In this document: in pieces, positions 33,965-42,100 of the stretch
How positions within the stretch are numbered: position 1 is the stretch's first letter
How the letters are laid out: each line of letters opens with the position of its first letter
Source of the DNA: Nocardioides deserti
Lineage (GTDB): Bacteria > Actinomycetota > Actinomycetes > Propionibacteriales > Nocardioidaceae
Assembly: GCF_014266025.1 (NCBI RefSeq)
Contig: NZ_JACMYC010000004.1
Location: forward strand, 248,001-312,000
DNA length: 64,000 bases
Direction of reading: 5' to 3'
The notes under the pieces: model-generated
The model's database searches: none
What the model was told of the DNA's origin: nothing
The model's input: the letters and a program-made list of their open reading frames with translations, nothing else
Program-made: the position numbers and the translations under genes

Positions 33965-35497
33965 ATGAGCGAGCGGCTGCGGCCCCGCGACCTCGCCCTC
34001 CTCGCCGAGGAGACCCCGACGACGCCGGCCCACAACGCCACCGTCGAGATCTTCGAGTGCGCAGAGTCCGGCTTCGACCACGACCGGCTCGTCGAGCTGA
34101 TCCGCGACCGGATCTCGTTCGTGCCGCGCTACCGGCAGCGTCTCCAGCAGGTCCCCGGCCGGGTCGCGAACCCGGTGTGGGTCGACGACGAGCACTTCGA
34201 CCTCGCCTACCACGTGCGGCGCTCGGCGCTGCCGCGCCCGGGCACCCAGGACCAGCTGCGCGAGCTCGTCGCCCGGATCGTGTCCCGGCCGCTGGACCGC
34301 ACCCGGCCGCTGTGGGAGATCTACCTCGTCGAGGGGCTCGCCGGCGGCCGCGTGGCCCTGCTGTCGAAGGCCCACCAGGTGCTCGTCGACGGCGCGGAGA
34401 CGGTCGACCTGGGCCAGCTCCTCCTCGACGTCCAGCCCGAGCCGAAGGTGCTGGGCGGCGACGAGTGGATGCCGCAGCGCGGGCCCACGTCCGCCGCGAT
34501 GCTCGTCGACGCGGCGCGGGACTCCCTGACCGACCCCCGCACGGTGCTCGACACCGCCCGCGGCACCACCGGCTCGCTGCTGCGCGCCGCGGAGGCCACC
34601 GCCGGCACCGCCGGTCGTATCGTCGGCGGCCTCGCCGGTCGCCGGCCCCAGCGCGACGGCGCGCTCGGCGGCCCGCTGTCGCAGCAACGTCGCATCGTGA
34701 CGGTCGAGACCCGGCTCCAGGACTACCGCAAGGTCCGCGACGTCCACGGCGGCACCGTCAACGACGTCATCCTCGCGACCATCACCGGCGGGCTGCGGGC
34801 GTGGCTGATGACGCGCGACGAGTCGCTCCGGGGCTTCCGCCGGATCCGTGCCGTCGTGCCGGTCTCGGTCATCGACACCGAGCTCGAGGCGACCTCGCTG
34901 GGCAGCCAGATCGCCGCCCACTACGTCGACCTGCCGGTCGGCGAGGCGAGCCCGGTGGTGCGGCTGCACCAGGTCAGCTACTCCTTCCAGGTGCACAAGG
35001 AGACCGGCCGCGGCGTCGCCGCCAACCGACTCGCGGGCATCGCCGGCTTCGCGCCGACCACCTTCCACGCGATCGGGTCGCGCGTCGCGGCACGCGAGGT
35101 GCGCCGCGGCTACCAGCTCAGCGTCACCAACGTCCCGGGCCCGCAGTCGGCGCTGTACGCCGCCGGCGCCCGGATGGTCGCGAGCTACCCCGTCCACCCG
35201 CTCGTCCAGGGCCACCCGCTCGCCGTCGGCGTCACGTCGTACGACGGCGGGGTCTTCTACGGCATCACCGCCGACCGCGACCAGCTGCCGGACGCCGACC
35301 TGCTCGGGACGTGCATCAGCGAGGCGCTCGACGAGCTCCTCGACACCGCCAACGGCGGGCGGAGCCGCGCGCGCCGCGGCCGTCGTACGTCCGGCACCTC
35401 CGGCCCGACCGGCGCGACCGGCCCGACCGGCGCCGTCACGAGCGGCACGCCGGACCGTCCCGACCGGCCGGCCCGACCGCGGGGGAGCCGCTCGTGA
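33965..35497 (+). CDS. WS/DGAT-family acyltransferase with altered HHxxxDG motif
   Basis: A 510-residue member of the wax ester synthase/diacylglycerol acyltransferase family, which esterifies acyl-CoA to diacylglycerol or fatty alcohols for storage lipids. The N-terminal RPRDLALLAEETPTTPAHN, the PLWEIYLVEGL block, the NDVILATITGGLR motif and the late SVTNVPGPQ block are typical. The catalytic HHxxxDG reads HQVLVDG (H137-Q138), replacing the second His that is usually required, so activity or specificity may differ. The C-terminus ends in a Gly/Thr/Pro-rich tail. Its stop overlaps the next start (GTGA). Confidence 0.85.
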   Translation: MSERLRPRDLALLAEETPTTPAHNATVEIFECAESGFDHDRLVELIRDRISFVPRYRQRLQQVPGRVANPVWVDDEHFDLAYHVRRSALPRPGTQDQLRELVARIVSRPLDRTRPLWEIYLVEGLAGGRVALLSKAHQVLVDGAETVDLGQLLLDVQPEPKVLGGDEWMPQRGPTSAAMLVDAARDSLTDPRTVLDTARGTTGSLLRAAEATAGTAGRIVGGLAGRRPQRDGALGGPLSQQRRIVTVETRLQDYRKVRDVHGGTVNDVILATITGGLRAWLMTRDESLRGFRRIRAVVPVSVIDTELEATSLGSQIAAHYVDLPVGEASPVVRLHQVSYSFQVHKETGRGVAANRLAGIAGFAPTTFHAIGSRVAAREVRRGYQLSVTNVPGPQSALYAAGARMVASYPVHPLVQGHPLAVGVTSYDGGVFYGITADRDQLPDADLLGTCISEALDELLDTANGGRSRARRGRRTSGTSGPTGATGPTGAVTSGTPDRPDRPARPRGSRS

Positions 35498-35841
35498 GGA
35501 TCTACCTGCCGACCACGCTGCGGGGCCTGGCCGAGCTGCACACCGCCGGCGAGGTGCCGGCTCGGACCGACCGCGTGGTCGCCCCGGACGACACCGAGGA
35601 GGGGGAGTACGCCGCCCTGATGGGCGCCGCGGACGCCTCGACGGCGCTGCTCGACGGTCCCGGCCGCCGGGTCGTCGTGGTGGCCGAGCTCGCCGACGGG
35701 GCCGACCCGGACGGGCCGGTGCCGCTGCGCCGGGTCGTGGCCGTGCACGCCGACGTCGAGGACCGGCCGGTCGACGCCGACCCGGACGAGGACCTGGCGT
35801 GGTTCGCGACCCAGGAGATCGGCTTCCTCATCTCGGGCTGA
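35494..35841 (+). CDS. DUF6912-like small protein
   Basis: A 115-residue acidic soluble protein beginning MRIYLPTTLRGLAELHTAGEV and containing EEGEYAALMGAADAS and a VVVVAEL strand. This pattern fits the actinobacterial family I know as DUF6912, of unknown function (assignment from memory, moderate certainty). GTG at 35494 overlaps the WS/DGAT stop, so the two are co-translated. Confidence 0.7.
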   Translation: MRIYLPTTLRGLAELHTAGEVPARTDRVVAPDDTEEGEYAALMGAADASTALLDGPGRRVVVVAELADGADPDGPVPLRRVVAVHADVEDRPVDADPDEDLAWFATQEIGFLISG

Positions 35842-35847
35842 GGCTCG

Positions 35848-35853
35848 TACGGT
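35848..35853 (+). promoter_or_regulatory. Candidate -10 element of pruA (leaderless type)
   Basis: TACGGT is followed by 7 nt and the ATG at 35861. This supports 35861 over the upstream GTG at 35852, which would lie inside the hexamer. Confidence 0.5.
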
Positions 35854-35860
35854 GGCGACC

Positions 35861-37489
35861 ATGGACGCCACGACCACCCCGCCGGCTCCGGTCAACGAGC
35901 CGAACCTCACCTACGCGCCGGGCACCGCCGAGCGCGACGCCCTGCTCGCGGAGATCGCGGTCCTCGAGAAGGACCGTCCAGAGCTGCCCGCCCGGATCGG
36001 CGGGGAGTGGCGCCTGGGCGGTGGACCCGAGATCGAGGTCGTCCAGCCACACGACCACCAGCACGTGCTCGCCGTGACCCGCGGCAGCACGACCGCGGAC
36101 GCGGAGGCCGCGGTCGAGGCGGCCCGGGTGGCCTCGCCGGGCTGGCGGGACCTGCCGTTCGACGAGCGCGCGGCGGTGCTGCTGCGGGCGGCCGACCTGC
36201 TTGCCGGCCCGTGGCGCCAGCGGCTGAATGCGGCGACCATGCTGGGGCAGTCGAAGACGGCGTACCAGGCGGAGATCGATGCGGCCTGCGAGCTCATCGA
36301 CTTCTGGCGGTTCAACGTCCACTACGCCGCGCAGATCATGCGCGAGCAGCCGATCGCCAACAGCCCCGGCGTCTGGAACCGCACCGACCACCGCCCGCTC
36401 GAGGGCTTCGTCTACGCGATCACGCCGTTCAACTTCACCGCGATCGCGGGCAACCTGCCGACCGCGCCGGCGCTCATGGGCAACACCGTGGTCTGGAAGC
36501 CGTCGCCGACCCAGCAGCTCGCCGCTTCGCTGACCATGCAGCTGCTCGAGGAGGCCGGCCTGCCGCCGGGCGTCATCAACATGCTTCCCGGCGACGGGCT
36601 CGACGTCTCGCAGGTCGCGCTGGCGCACCCCGACCTCGCCGGCATCCACTTCACCGGCTCCACGCCGACGTTCCAGCACCTGTGGCGCACGGTCGGGGAG
36701 AACATCGGGTCCTACCGCTCCTACCCGCGGCTGGTCGGCGAGACCGGCGGCAAGGACTTCGTGCTGGCCCACCCCTCGGCGGAGCCCGACGTCGTGCGGA
36801 CAGCGCTGATCCGTGGCGCCTTCGAGTTCCAGGGCCAGAAGTGCTCCGCCGCGTCGAGGGCGTACGTCGCCCGCTCGGTGTGGGAGGCGATGCGCGACGA
36901 CCTGCTCGCCGAGGTGGAGTCGATCCGGGTGGGCGACGTCCGCGACCTGACGAACTTCATGGGCGCCGTCATCGACGAGCGCGCCTTCGCCAAGCACCGC
37001 GCCGCGATCGAGCGCGCGCAGGCGACCGACGGTCTCGACGTGCTGGTCGGCGGGCAGACCGACGACTCGGTGGGCTGGTTCGTCCGGCCGACGGTCGTCG
37101 AGGGCGGCGACCCGACCGACGAGATGTTCAAGACGGAGTACTTCGGGCCGATCCTCGCCGTCCACGTCTACGAGGACGGCGACTTCGAGAAGGTCGCGCG
37201 CCAGATGGAGTCGTTCGCGCCGTACGCCCTGACCGGCGCGGTCATCGCCCGCGACCGCCGGGCGATCGCCTGGGCGAGCGAGGAGCTGCGCTTCGCGGCC
37301 GGCAACTTCTACGTCAACGACAAGCCGACCGGTGCCGTCGTGGGCCAGCAGCCGTTCGGCGGCGGGCGGGCCTCCGGCACCAACGACAAGGCCGGTGCCG
37401 CGCTCAACCTGCTGCGGTGGACCTCGCCGCGCTCGATCAAGGAGACCTTCGTCCCGGCGACCGACTACCGCTACCCGTTCATGGGCTGA
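35861..37489 (+). CDS. pruA: 1-pyrroline-5-carboxylate (glutamate semialdehyde) dehydrogenase
   Basis: A 542-residue aldehyde dehydrogenase oxidising glutamate-gamma-semialdehyde to glutamate with NAD+, the second step of proline catabolism. The nucleophile is C328 in EFQGQKCSAASRAY. YAITPFNFTAIAGNL, HFTGSTPTFQHLWR and ETGGKDF are family blocks, and the C-terminal QPFGGGRASGTNDKAG is diagnostic of the single-domain PruA. The start at MDATTTPPAPVNEP matches homologs. No proline dehydrogenase gene is adjacent. Its product glutamate is the substrate of the dehydrogenase encoded at 39151. Confidence 0.93.
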   Translation: MDATTTPPAPVNEPNLTYAPGTAERDALLAEIAVLEKDRPELPARIGGEWRLGGGPEIEVVQPHDHQHVLAVTRGSTTADAEAAVEAARVASPGWRDLPFDERAAVLLRAADLLAGPWRQRLNAATMLGQSKTAYQAEIDAACELIDFWRFNVHYAAQIMREQPIANSPGVWNRTDHRPLEGFVYAITPFNFTAIAGNLPTAPALMGNTVVWKPSPTQQLAASLTMQLLEEAGLPPGVINMLPGDGLDVSQVALAHPDLAGIHFTGSTPTFQHLWRTVGENIGSYRSYPRLVGETGGKDFVLAHPSAEPDVVRTALIRGAFEFQGQKCSAASRAYVARSVWEAMRDDLLAEVESIRVGDVRDLTNFMGAVIDERAFAKHRAAIERAQATDGLDVLVGGQTDDSVGWFVRPTVVEGGDPTDEMFKTEYFGPILAVHVYEDGDFEKVARQMESFAPYALTGAVIARDRRAIAWASEELRFAAGNFYVNDKPTGAVVGQQPFGGGRASGTNDKAGAALNLLRWTSPRSIKETFVPATDYRYPFMG

Positions 37490-37492
37490 GCG

Positions 37493-37627
37493 GTGGTCCC
37501 TCTCCACCTGGGCGCCCTCCACCCGATGGAGCAGGCGCTCACCCTGCTGCTGGCCTTCGGGCCGTTCCTCGTCCTCGGCGTCGTCATCGTGCTGCGCCGA
37601 CGCCAGGAGGACGAGCGCGAGGACTGA
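37493..37627 (+). CDS. 44-residue single-helix membrane protein
   Basis: A short gene 3 nt after pruA. GTG at 37493 encodes LHLGALHPMEQALTLLLAF and then a hydrophobic stretch ending in a cytoplasmic tail RRRQEDERED. It has one transmembrane helix (about residues 14-34). Such HPMEQ/HPxE plus single-helix micro-proteins occur in actinobacteria without known function. Close spacing suggests co-transcription with pruA. An internal ATG at residue 12 is an alternative start. Confidence 0.6.
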   Translation: MVPLHLGALHPMEQALTLLLAFGPFLVLGVVIVLRRRQEDERED

Positions 37628-37634
37628 GCACCCC

Positions 37635-37684
37635 GCCTCGTGCTGCTGGGAGTGCGCTCCGGCGCACGCTGGGCAGCACGAGGC
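37635..37684. repeat. 50-bp palindromic element, family A, copy 2
   Basis: The ends (37635-37646 and 37673-37684) are identical to those of copy 1 at 26203. The inner stem (GTGCGC 37652-37657 with GCGCAC 37662-37667) makes this copy a nearly continuous 24-bp hairpin. It lies 7 bp after a stop codon, in a gap between convergent genes. Confidence 0.92.
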
Positions 37685-37707
37685 GGCGTACGCGGCGACG
37701 GAGAGGG

Positions 37708-37917
37708 TCAGTCCAGCAGGCCGCCGAGGTCGGTGGCCGGCAGCGGCGGGCCGTCGATGCCGACGCTCACGCACATCAGGTCGGTGAGCTCGGCCGACCG
37801 CTCGGCGAGCTGCTGGTCCAGGCAGTAGCGCCGGCCCTCGAGCCGGTCGACGACCAGGTCGTTCACCACGGCGAACGCCGGGACGACCATCAGCGAGAGC
37901 AGGGCGCGGGCGAGCAT
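37708..37917 (-). CDS. Small exported or membrane-anchored protein
   Basis: A 69-residue protein with an N-terminal hydrophobic segment (LARALLSLMVVPAFAVVNDLVV) followed by a soluble part with two Cys (RRYCLDQQLAERSAELTDLMCVSVG). ATG at 37917 gives a proper signal/anchor; the open frame extends upstream but as low-complexity Pro/Arg sequence. I do not recognise the family. It is isolated on the minus strand between palindromes. Confidence 0.5.
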   Translation of the reverse strand: MLARALLSLMVVPAFAVVNDLVVDRLEGRRYCLDQQLAERSAELTDLMCVSVGIDGPPLPATDLGGLLD

Positions 37918-38004
37918 GCCCCACCAACGACCCGCGCCGGGCCGGGTCACCGCCGGCCGGGGCCGGTCCGGACCAGGCGCCCGGGCCGGACATCTCGGGG
38001 CAGT

Positions 38005-38044
38005 CCTGCACATATCGGGGGAGATCTGCCCCGATATGTGCGGG
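38005..38044. repeat. 40-bp palindrome with Bgl-like centre
   Basis: GCACATATCGGGG (38008-38020) pairs with CCCCGATATGTGC (38029-38041) around GAGATCTG. Pairing extends outward over CC/GG with one wobble. It lies downstream of the minus-strand DUF2505 genes and directly abuts the next palindrome. Confidence 0.9.
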
Positions 38045-38068
38045 GGTCACCGGTTAACCGGTGACCCC
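38043..38068. repeat. Perfect 26-bp palindrome
   Basis: Symmetric about GGTTAACC (centre 38055/38056), each half being GGGGTCACCGGTT read inward. There is no loop, so it would form a weaker RNA hairpin than a spaced stem but an ideal dimeric protein site. It is 31 bp after the DUF2505 stop, on the downstream side of that operon. Confidence 0.92.
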
Positions 38069-38099
38069 TGCACGCGGGCCGACCAGCCCCCGGCCGGGC

Positions 38100-38594
38100 C
38101 TAGCGCGCGAGGTACTCCCGGCCGACGGTGTTCTCGACGCGGAGCGACTTGAGCAGCATGTCGGCGACGAGCGACTCGATCTTGCCGGCGACGAGCGGGA
38201 TGCGGACGGTGATGGTCAGCTCGACGTGCTCGGTGGTGCGGCCGCCCTCCTCGACCAGCCGCACGGTGCCGGACATCTCGCCGGGCTTGCCGGGGATGGT
38301 GACCGTGACGTCGCAGTCGGTGGGCGAGGTCCAGGTCTCTTCCTGGATGATCTCGATCTCGTCGCCGACCAGCTTCTTGGCGAACGACGGGATGCCCGCA
38401 GCGGTCTGCCACTGCTGGATCCGGACCCGAGCGCCGGAGGTCAGGTCGCCGCCGTCGCCCTCGATGGTCACGTCGTGGCGCAGCACGCCGGACCGGTCGG
38501 CGACCTCCTCGCGGAACGACGCGTCGGTGAGCATCGCGTAGACCGCGCTCGCCGGAGCGTCGTAGATGAGGTCGTGGGTGATCTGCTTGGCCAT
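38100..38594 (-). CDS. DUF2505 (SRPBCC-like) protein
   Basis: A 164-residue soluble protein of the DUF2505 family, which has a START/polyketide-cyclase-like fold (HDLIYDAPASAVYAMLTDASFREEV, TWTSPTDCDVTVTIPGKPGEMSGTVRL). A hydrophobic ligand pocket is expected; the ligand is unknown. The adjacent gene is a clear paralog with the same FREEV/FREAV and PGKP blocks. The ATG start is immediately preceded by the upstream gene's stop (TGAATG arrangement), so the pair is co-transcribed. Confidence 0.85.
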   Translation of the reverse strand: MAKQITHDLIYDAPASAVYAMLTDASFREEVADRSGVLRHDVTIEGDGGDLTSGARVRIQQWQTAAGIPSFAKKLVGDEIEIIQEETWTSPTDCDVTVTIPGKPGEMSGTVRLVEEGGRTTEHVELTITVRIPLVAGKIESLVADMLLKSLRVENTVGREYLAR

Positions 38595-39074
38595 TCAGGC
38601 CCCCTTCAGGTACGCCGCGCCGACACCATGCTCGGCGTCGAGGCCGGCGACGATCTTCTCGGACATGAGCTTCTCCAGCTTGCCGCCGACCAGCGGCACC
38701 TTGACCTTCACGTCCAGCTCGACCACCTCGCGGGTGCCCGACCCTTCGGGGCGGAGCGTGACGGTCCCGGTGACGGTCGTCGGCTTGCCGGGTGCCTCGA
38801 TGCGCACCGTGCCCGAGGTGGAGTCGGCCCATTCCTCGTGCTGCACCGCGCGGGTCGTCTCGCCGGCGAAGGCCCGCGCGAACGAGGGCAGGTCGTCGGT
38901 GCGCTGCTCCTGGTCGACGGTCAGCGTGAAGCCGGTGCCGGTCCGCTCGAGGGTCACCTCCGCGGAGACGACCCCCATCGCGTTGCACACCGCCTCGCGG
39001 AACGCGGGGTCGGCGAGCATCGCGAAGACGGCCTGCGGCGGCGCGTCGTACACCAGGTCGTGGCGGAGCCTCAT
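38595..39074 (-). CDS. DUF2505 (SRPBCC-like) protein, paralog
   Basis: A 159-residue paralog of the following gene: RHDLVYDAPPQAVFAMLADPAFREAV at the start and IEAPGKPTTVTGTVTL in the middle, ending in a helix that would close the ligand cavity (LEKLMSEKIVAGLDAEHGVG). ATG at 39074 follows minus-strand CAGGAT by 6 nt (leaderless type). Function unknown. It is divergent from the glutamate dehydrogenase gene, 76 nt apart. Confidence 0.85.
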   Translation of the reverse strand: MRLRHDLVYDAPPQAVFAMLADPAFREAVCNAMGVVSAEVTLERTGTGFTLTVDQEQRTDDLPSFARAFAGETTRAVQHEEWADSTSGTVRIEAPGKPTTVTGTVTLRPEGSGTREVVELDVKVKVPLVGGKLEKLMSEKIVAGLDAEHGVGAAYLKGA

Positions 39075-39080
39075 GGCGCC

Positions 39081-39086
39081 ATCCTG
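39081..39086 (-). promoter_or_regulatory. Candidate -10 element of the DUF2505 pair (leaderless type)
   Basis: Minus-strand CAGGAT (39086 to 39081) is 6 nt before the ATG at 39074. Confidence 0.4.
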
Positions 39087-39137
39087 CCCGGTCGCACCGA
39101 GGCGCCGGCCGCGTTTGAGGCGCAGGTCACGACGGCC

Positions 39138-39143
39138 TAGGGT
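39138..39143 (+). promoter_or_regulatory. Candidate -10 element of the NAD-glutamate dehydrogenase gene (leaderless type)
   Basis: TAGGGT is followed by 7 nt and the GTG at 39151; no ribosome binding site is visible. Confidence 0.55.
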
Positions 39144-39150
39144 CATCGAG

Positions 39151-42100
39151 GTGTCAAGGGCGACGCAGGACCGGGACAAGGCCGAGCTGATCGGCAGGGC
39201 GATCGAGGTGGCCAGGTCGGGCCGCGGGAGCGGCGGGCCGCCGCACGAGACGGTCGACGCGCTGCTGCGCGGCTACTACCGCCACGTCGCCCCGGAGGAC
39301 CTGCTCGACCGCACCGAGGTCGACGTGTACGGCGCCCTCGCGTCCCACCACCGGCTCGCGGCGGACCGGCCGCAGGGCCGCGCCGCCGTGCGCGTCACGA
39401 CGCCGACCCTCGCCGAGCACGGCTGGTCGGCCGGTGGGCACTCGGTGGTGGAGGTCGTGGTCGACGACATGCCGTTCCTCGTCGACTCGCTGACGATGGA
39501 GCTCTCCCGGCAGCTGCGCGACGTGCACGTGGTGATCCACCCGCTCTTCGACGTGGTCCGCGACATCACCGGCGCGCTCCGGTCGGTCACGCCGGTCGAG
39601 GACGGCTCGAAGGACCCCGCCGACGGCGCGGTCCGCGAGTCGTGGATGCACGTCGAGATCGGCCGGGTCGCCGACGACGAGGACGTCCCGGCGCTCGAGG
39701 ACGACATCCAGCGCGTGCTGGGCGACGTCCGCGAGGCGGTCGAGGACTGGGAGAAGATGCACGCCCGGGTCCGCGAGATCGTCGCCGGCCTGGAGCAGGA
39801 CCCGCCGCCACTCGACCCCGAGGAGGTCCGGCAGGCCCGCGAGCTGCTGACCTGGCTGGCCGACGAGCACTTCACGTTCCTCGGCTACCGGGAGTACCAC
39901 CTCGAGGAGCGCGACGGCCACGACCACCTGCGCGCCGACCCCGGCACCGGGCTGGGCATCCTGCGCTTCGACCCGCCGCAGTCCGAGGACTCCGGGCGGC
40001 TGCCCGAGAAGGTCAGCGCCAGGGCCCGGGAGAAGACCCTGCTGGTGCTGGCGAAGGCCAACTCGCGCGCCACGGTCCACCGGCCGGCGTACCTCGACTA
40101 CGTGGGCGTGAAGACGTTCGACGCGGCCGGGGAGGTCGTGGGCGAGCGGCGCTTCCTCGGGCTGTTCTCCAGCGCCGCCTACACCGAGTCGCTCATGCGG
40201 ATCCCGCTGGTGCGCGAGAAGGCGGCCGCGGTGCTGGCCCGCTCCGGCTTCGACCCGCGCAGCCACGCCGGCAAGGCGCTGCTCAACACCCTGGAGACCT
40301 ACCCGCGCGACGAGCTCTTCCACACCCCGGTCGAGGAGCTCGCGCCGGTCGCCGAGGCGGCGATGCAGGCGCGGGAACGGCGCGCGGTGCGGGTGTTCGC
40401 CCGACCGGACACCTACGGGCGCTACGTCTCGGTGCTGGCCTACCTCCCGCGGGACCGCTACAACACCGCGGTGCGCGAGCGGTTCGCGGCGATCCTGCTC
40501 GACCAGCTGGCGGGGGAGTCGGTGGAGTTCACCGTCCGCATCGACGAGTCGACCACCGCGCGCGTGCACTTCGTCGTGCACCTGCCGACGGGCGCGGCCC
40601 GCGACGAGGCGAGCCTGGACACCGGCGACCTCGAGCGGCGGTTCACCGAGGCCAGCCGCAGCTGGCGCGACGACTTCACCGCCGCGGTGCTGGCCGAGCA
40701 CGGGGAGGAGGCCGGCACGGCGCTGGCGCGGCGCTACGTCGACGCGTTCCCGGCGGCGTACCAGGAGGACTTCTCTGCCCGCACCGCCGCCATCGACCTC
40801 GGGCGGCTGGAGGCGATCCCCGGCACCGAGGGCATCGACCTCGCGCTGCACGAGGAGCTCGACGCCGGTCGCGGGGAGGTGCGGCTGAAGGTCTACCGGA
40901 TCGGCGAGCCGCTCTCGCTCTCCACCGTGCTGCCGATGCTGTCCTCGCTCGGTGTCGAGGTGGTCGACGAGCGGCCCTACGAGCTGACCGGCCTGCCGCG
41001 GCCGTCCTACGTCTACGAGTTCGGGCTGCGGCACGGCGGTGACCTCCCGGCGCACGCGCGCGAGCTGGTGCAGGACGCGCTGCGGGCGGTGTGGGACGGC
41101 TACAGCGAGACCGACGGGTTCAACGCGCTGGTGCTCGCCGCCGGGCTGACCTGGCGGCAGGCGTCGGTGCTGCGTGCCTACGCCCGCTACATGCGGCAGG
41201 GCGGCTCGCCGTTCGCCCTCAGCTCCATCGCCGCCGCGCTGGCGGGCAACGTCGACCTCACCCGGCTGCTGGTCGAGCTGTTCGAGACGCGGTTCGACCC
41301 GGCGTACGACGACGCAGCCGGCACGGACCGCGCCACGCGCCAGGAGCAGCTGCGCGGCAAGGTGCTGCGGGCGCTCGACGACGTGGTCAGCCTCGACCAC
41401 GACCGCATCCTGCGCTCCTACCTCACCCACCTCGAGGCGACGCTGCGGACGAACTACTTCCGGCCCGAGGACGACGCCCCGGGCGGCGCGCCGCGGCGGT
41501 ACCTCTCCTTCAAGCTCGACCCCTCGCGGATCCCCGACCTGCCGGCGCCGCGGCCGCGGTTCGAGATCTTCGTGCACTCGCCCCGCGTCGAGGGCGTGCA
41601 CCTGCGCTTCGGCTCGGTGGCGCGCGGCGGCCTGCGGTGGTCCGACCGCCGCGACGACTTCCGCACCGAGGTGCTCGGCCTGGTCAAGGCGCAGATGGTG
41701 AAGAACACCGTGATCGTGCCGGTCGGGGCGAAGGGCGGCTTCTACTGCAAGCAGCTGCCCGACGCCGGCGACCGCGAGGCGTGGATGGCCGAGGGCAAGG
41801 AGTGCTACCGCACGTTCATCCGCGGCCTGCTCGACGTCACCGACAACCTCGTCGACGGCGAGACGGTGCCGGCGCCCCACGTCGTGCGCCACGACGGCGA
41901 CGACAACTACCTGGTCGTCGCCGCGGACAAGGGGACCGCGACGTTCTCCGACCTCGCCAACGGCGTGGCCCAGGACTACGGGTTCTGGCTCGGCGACGCG
42001 TTCGCCAGCGGCGGGTCGGTCGGCTACGACCACAAGGCGATGGGCATCACCGCCCGCGGCGCCTGGGTCTCGGTGCAGCGGCACTTCCGCGAGCGCGGGA

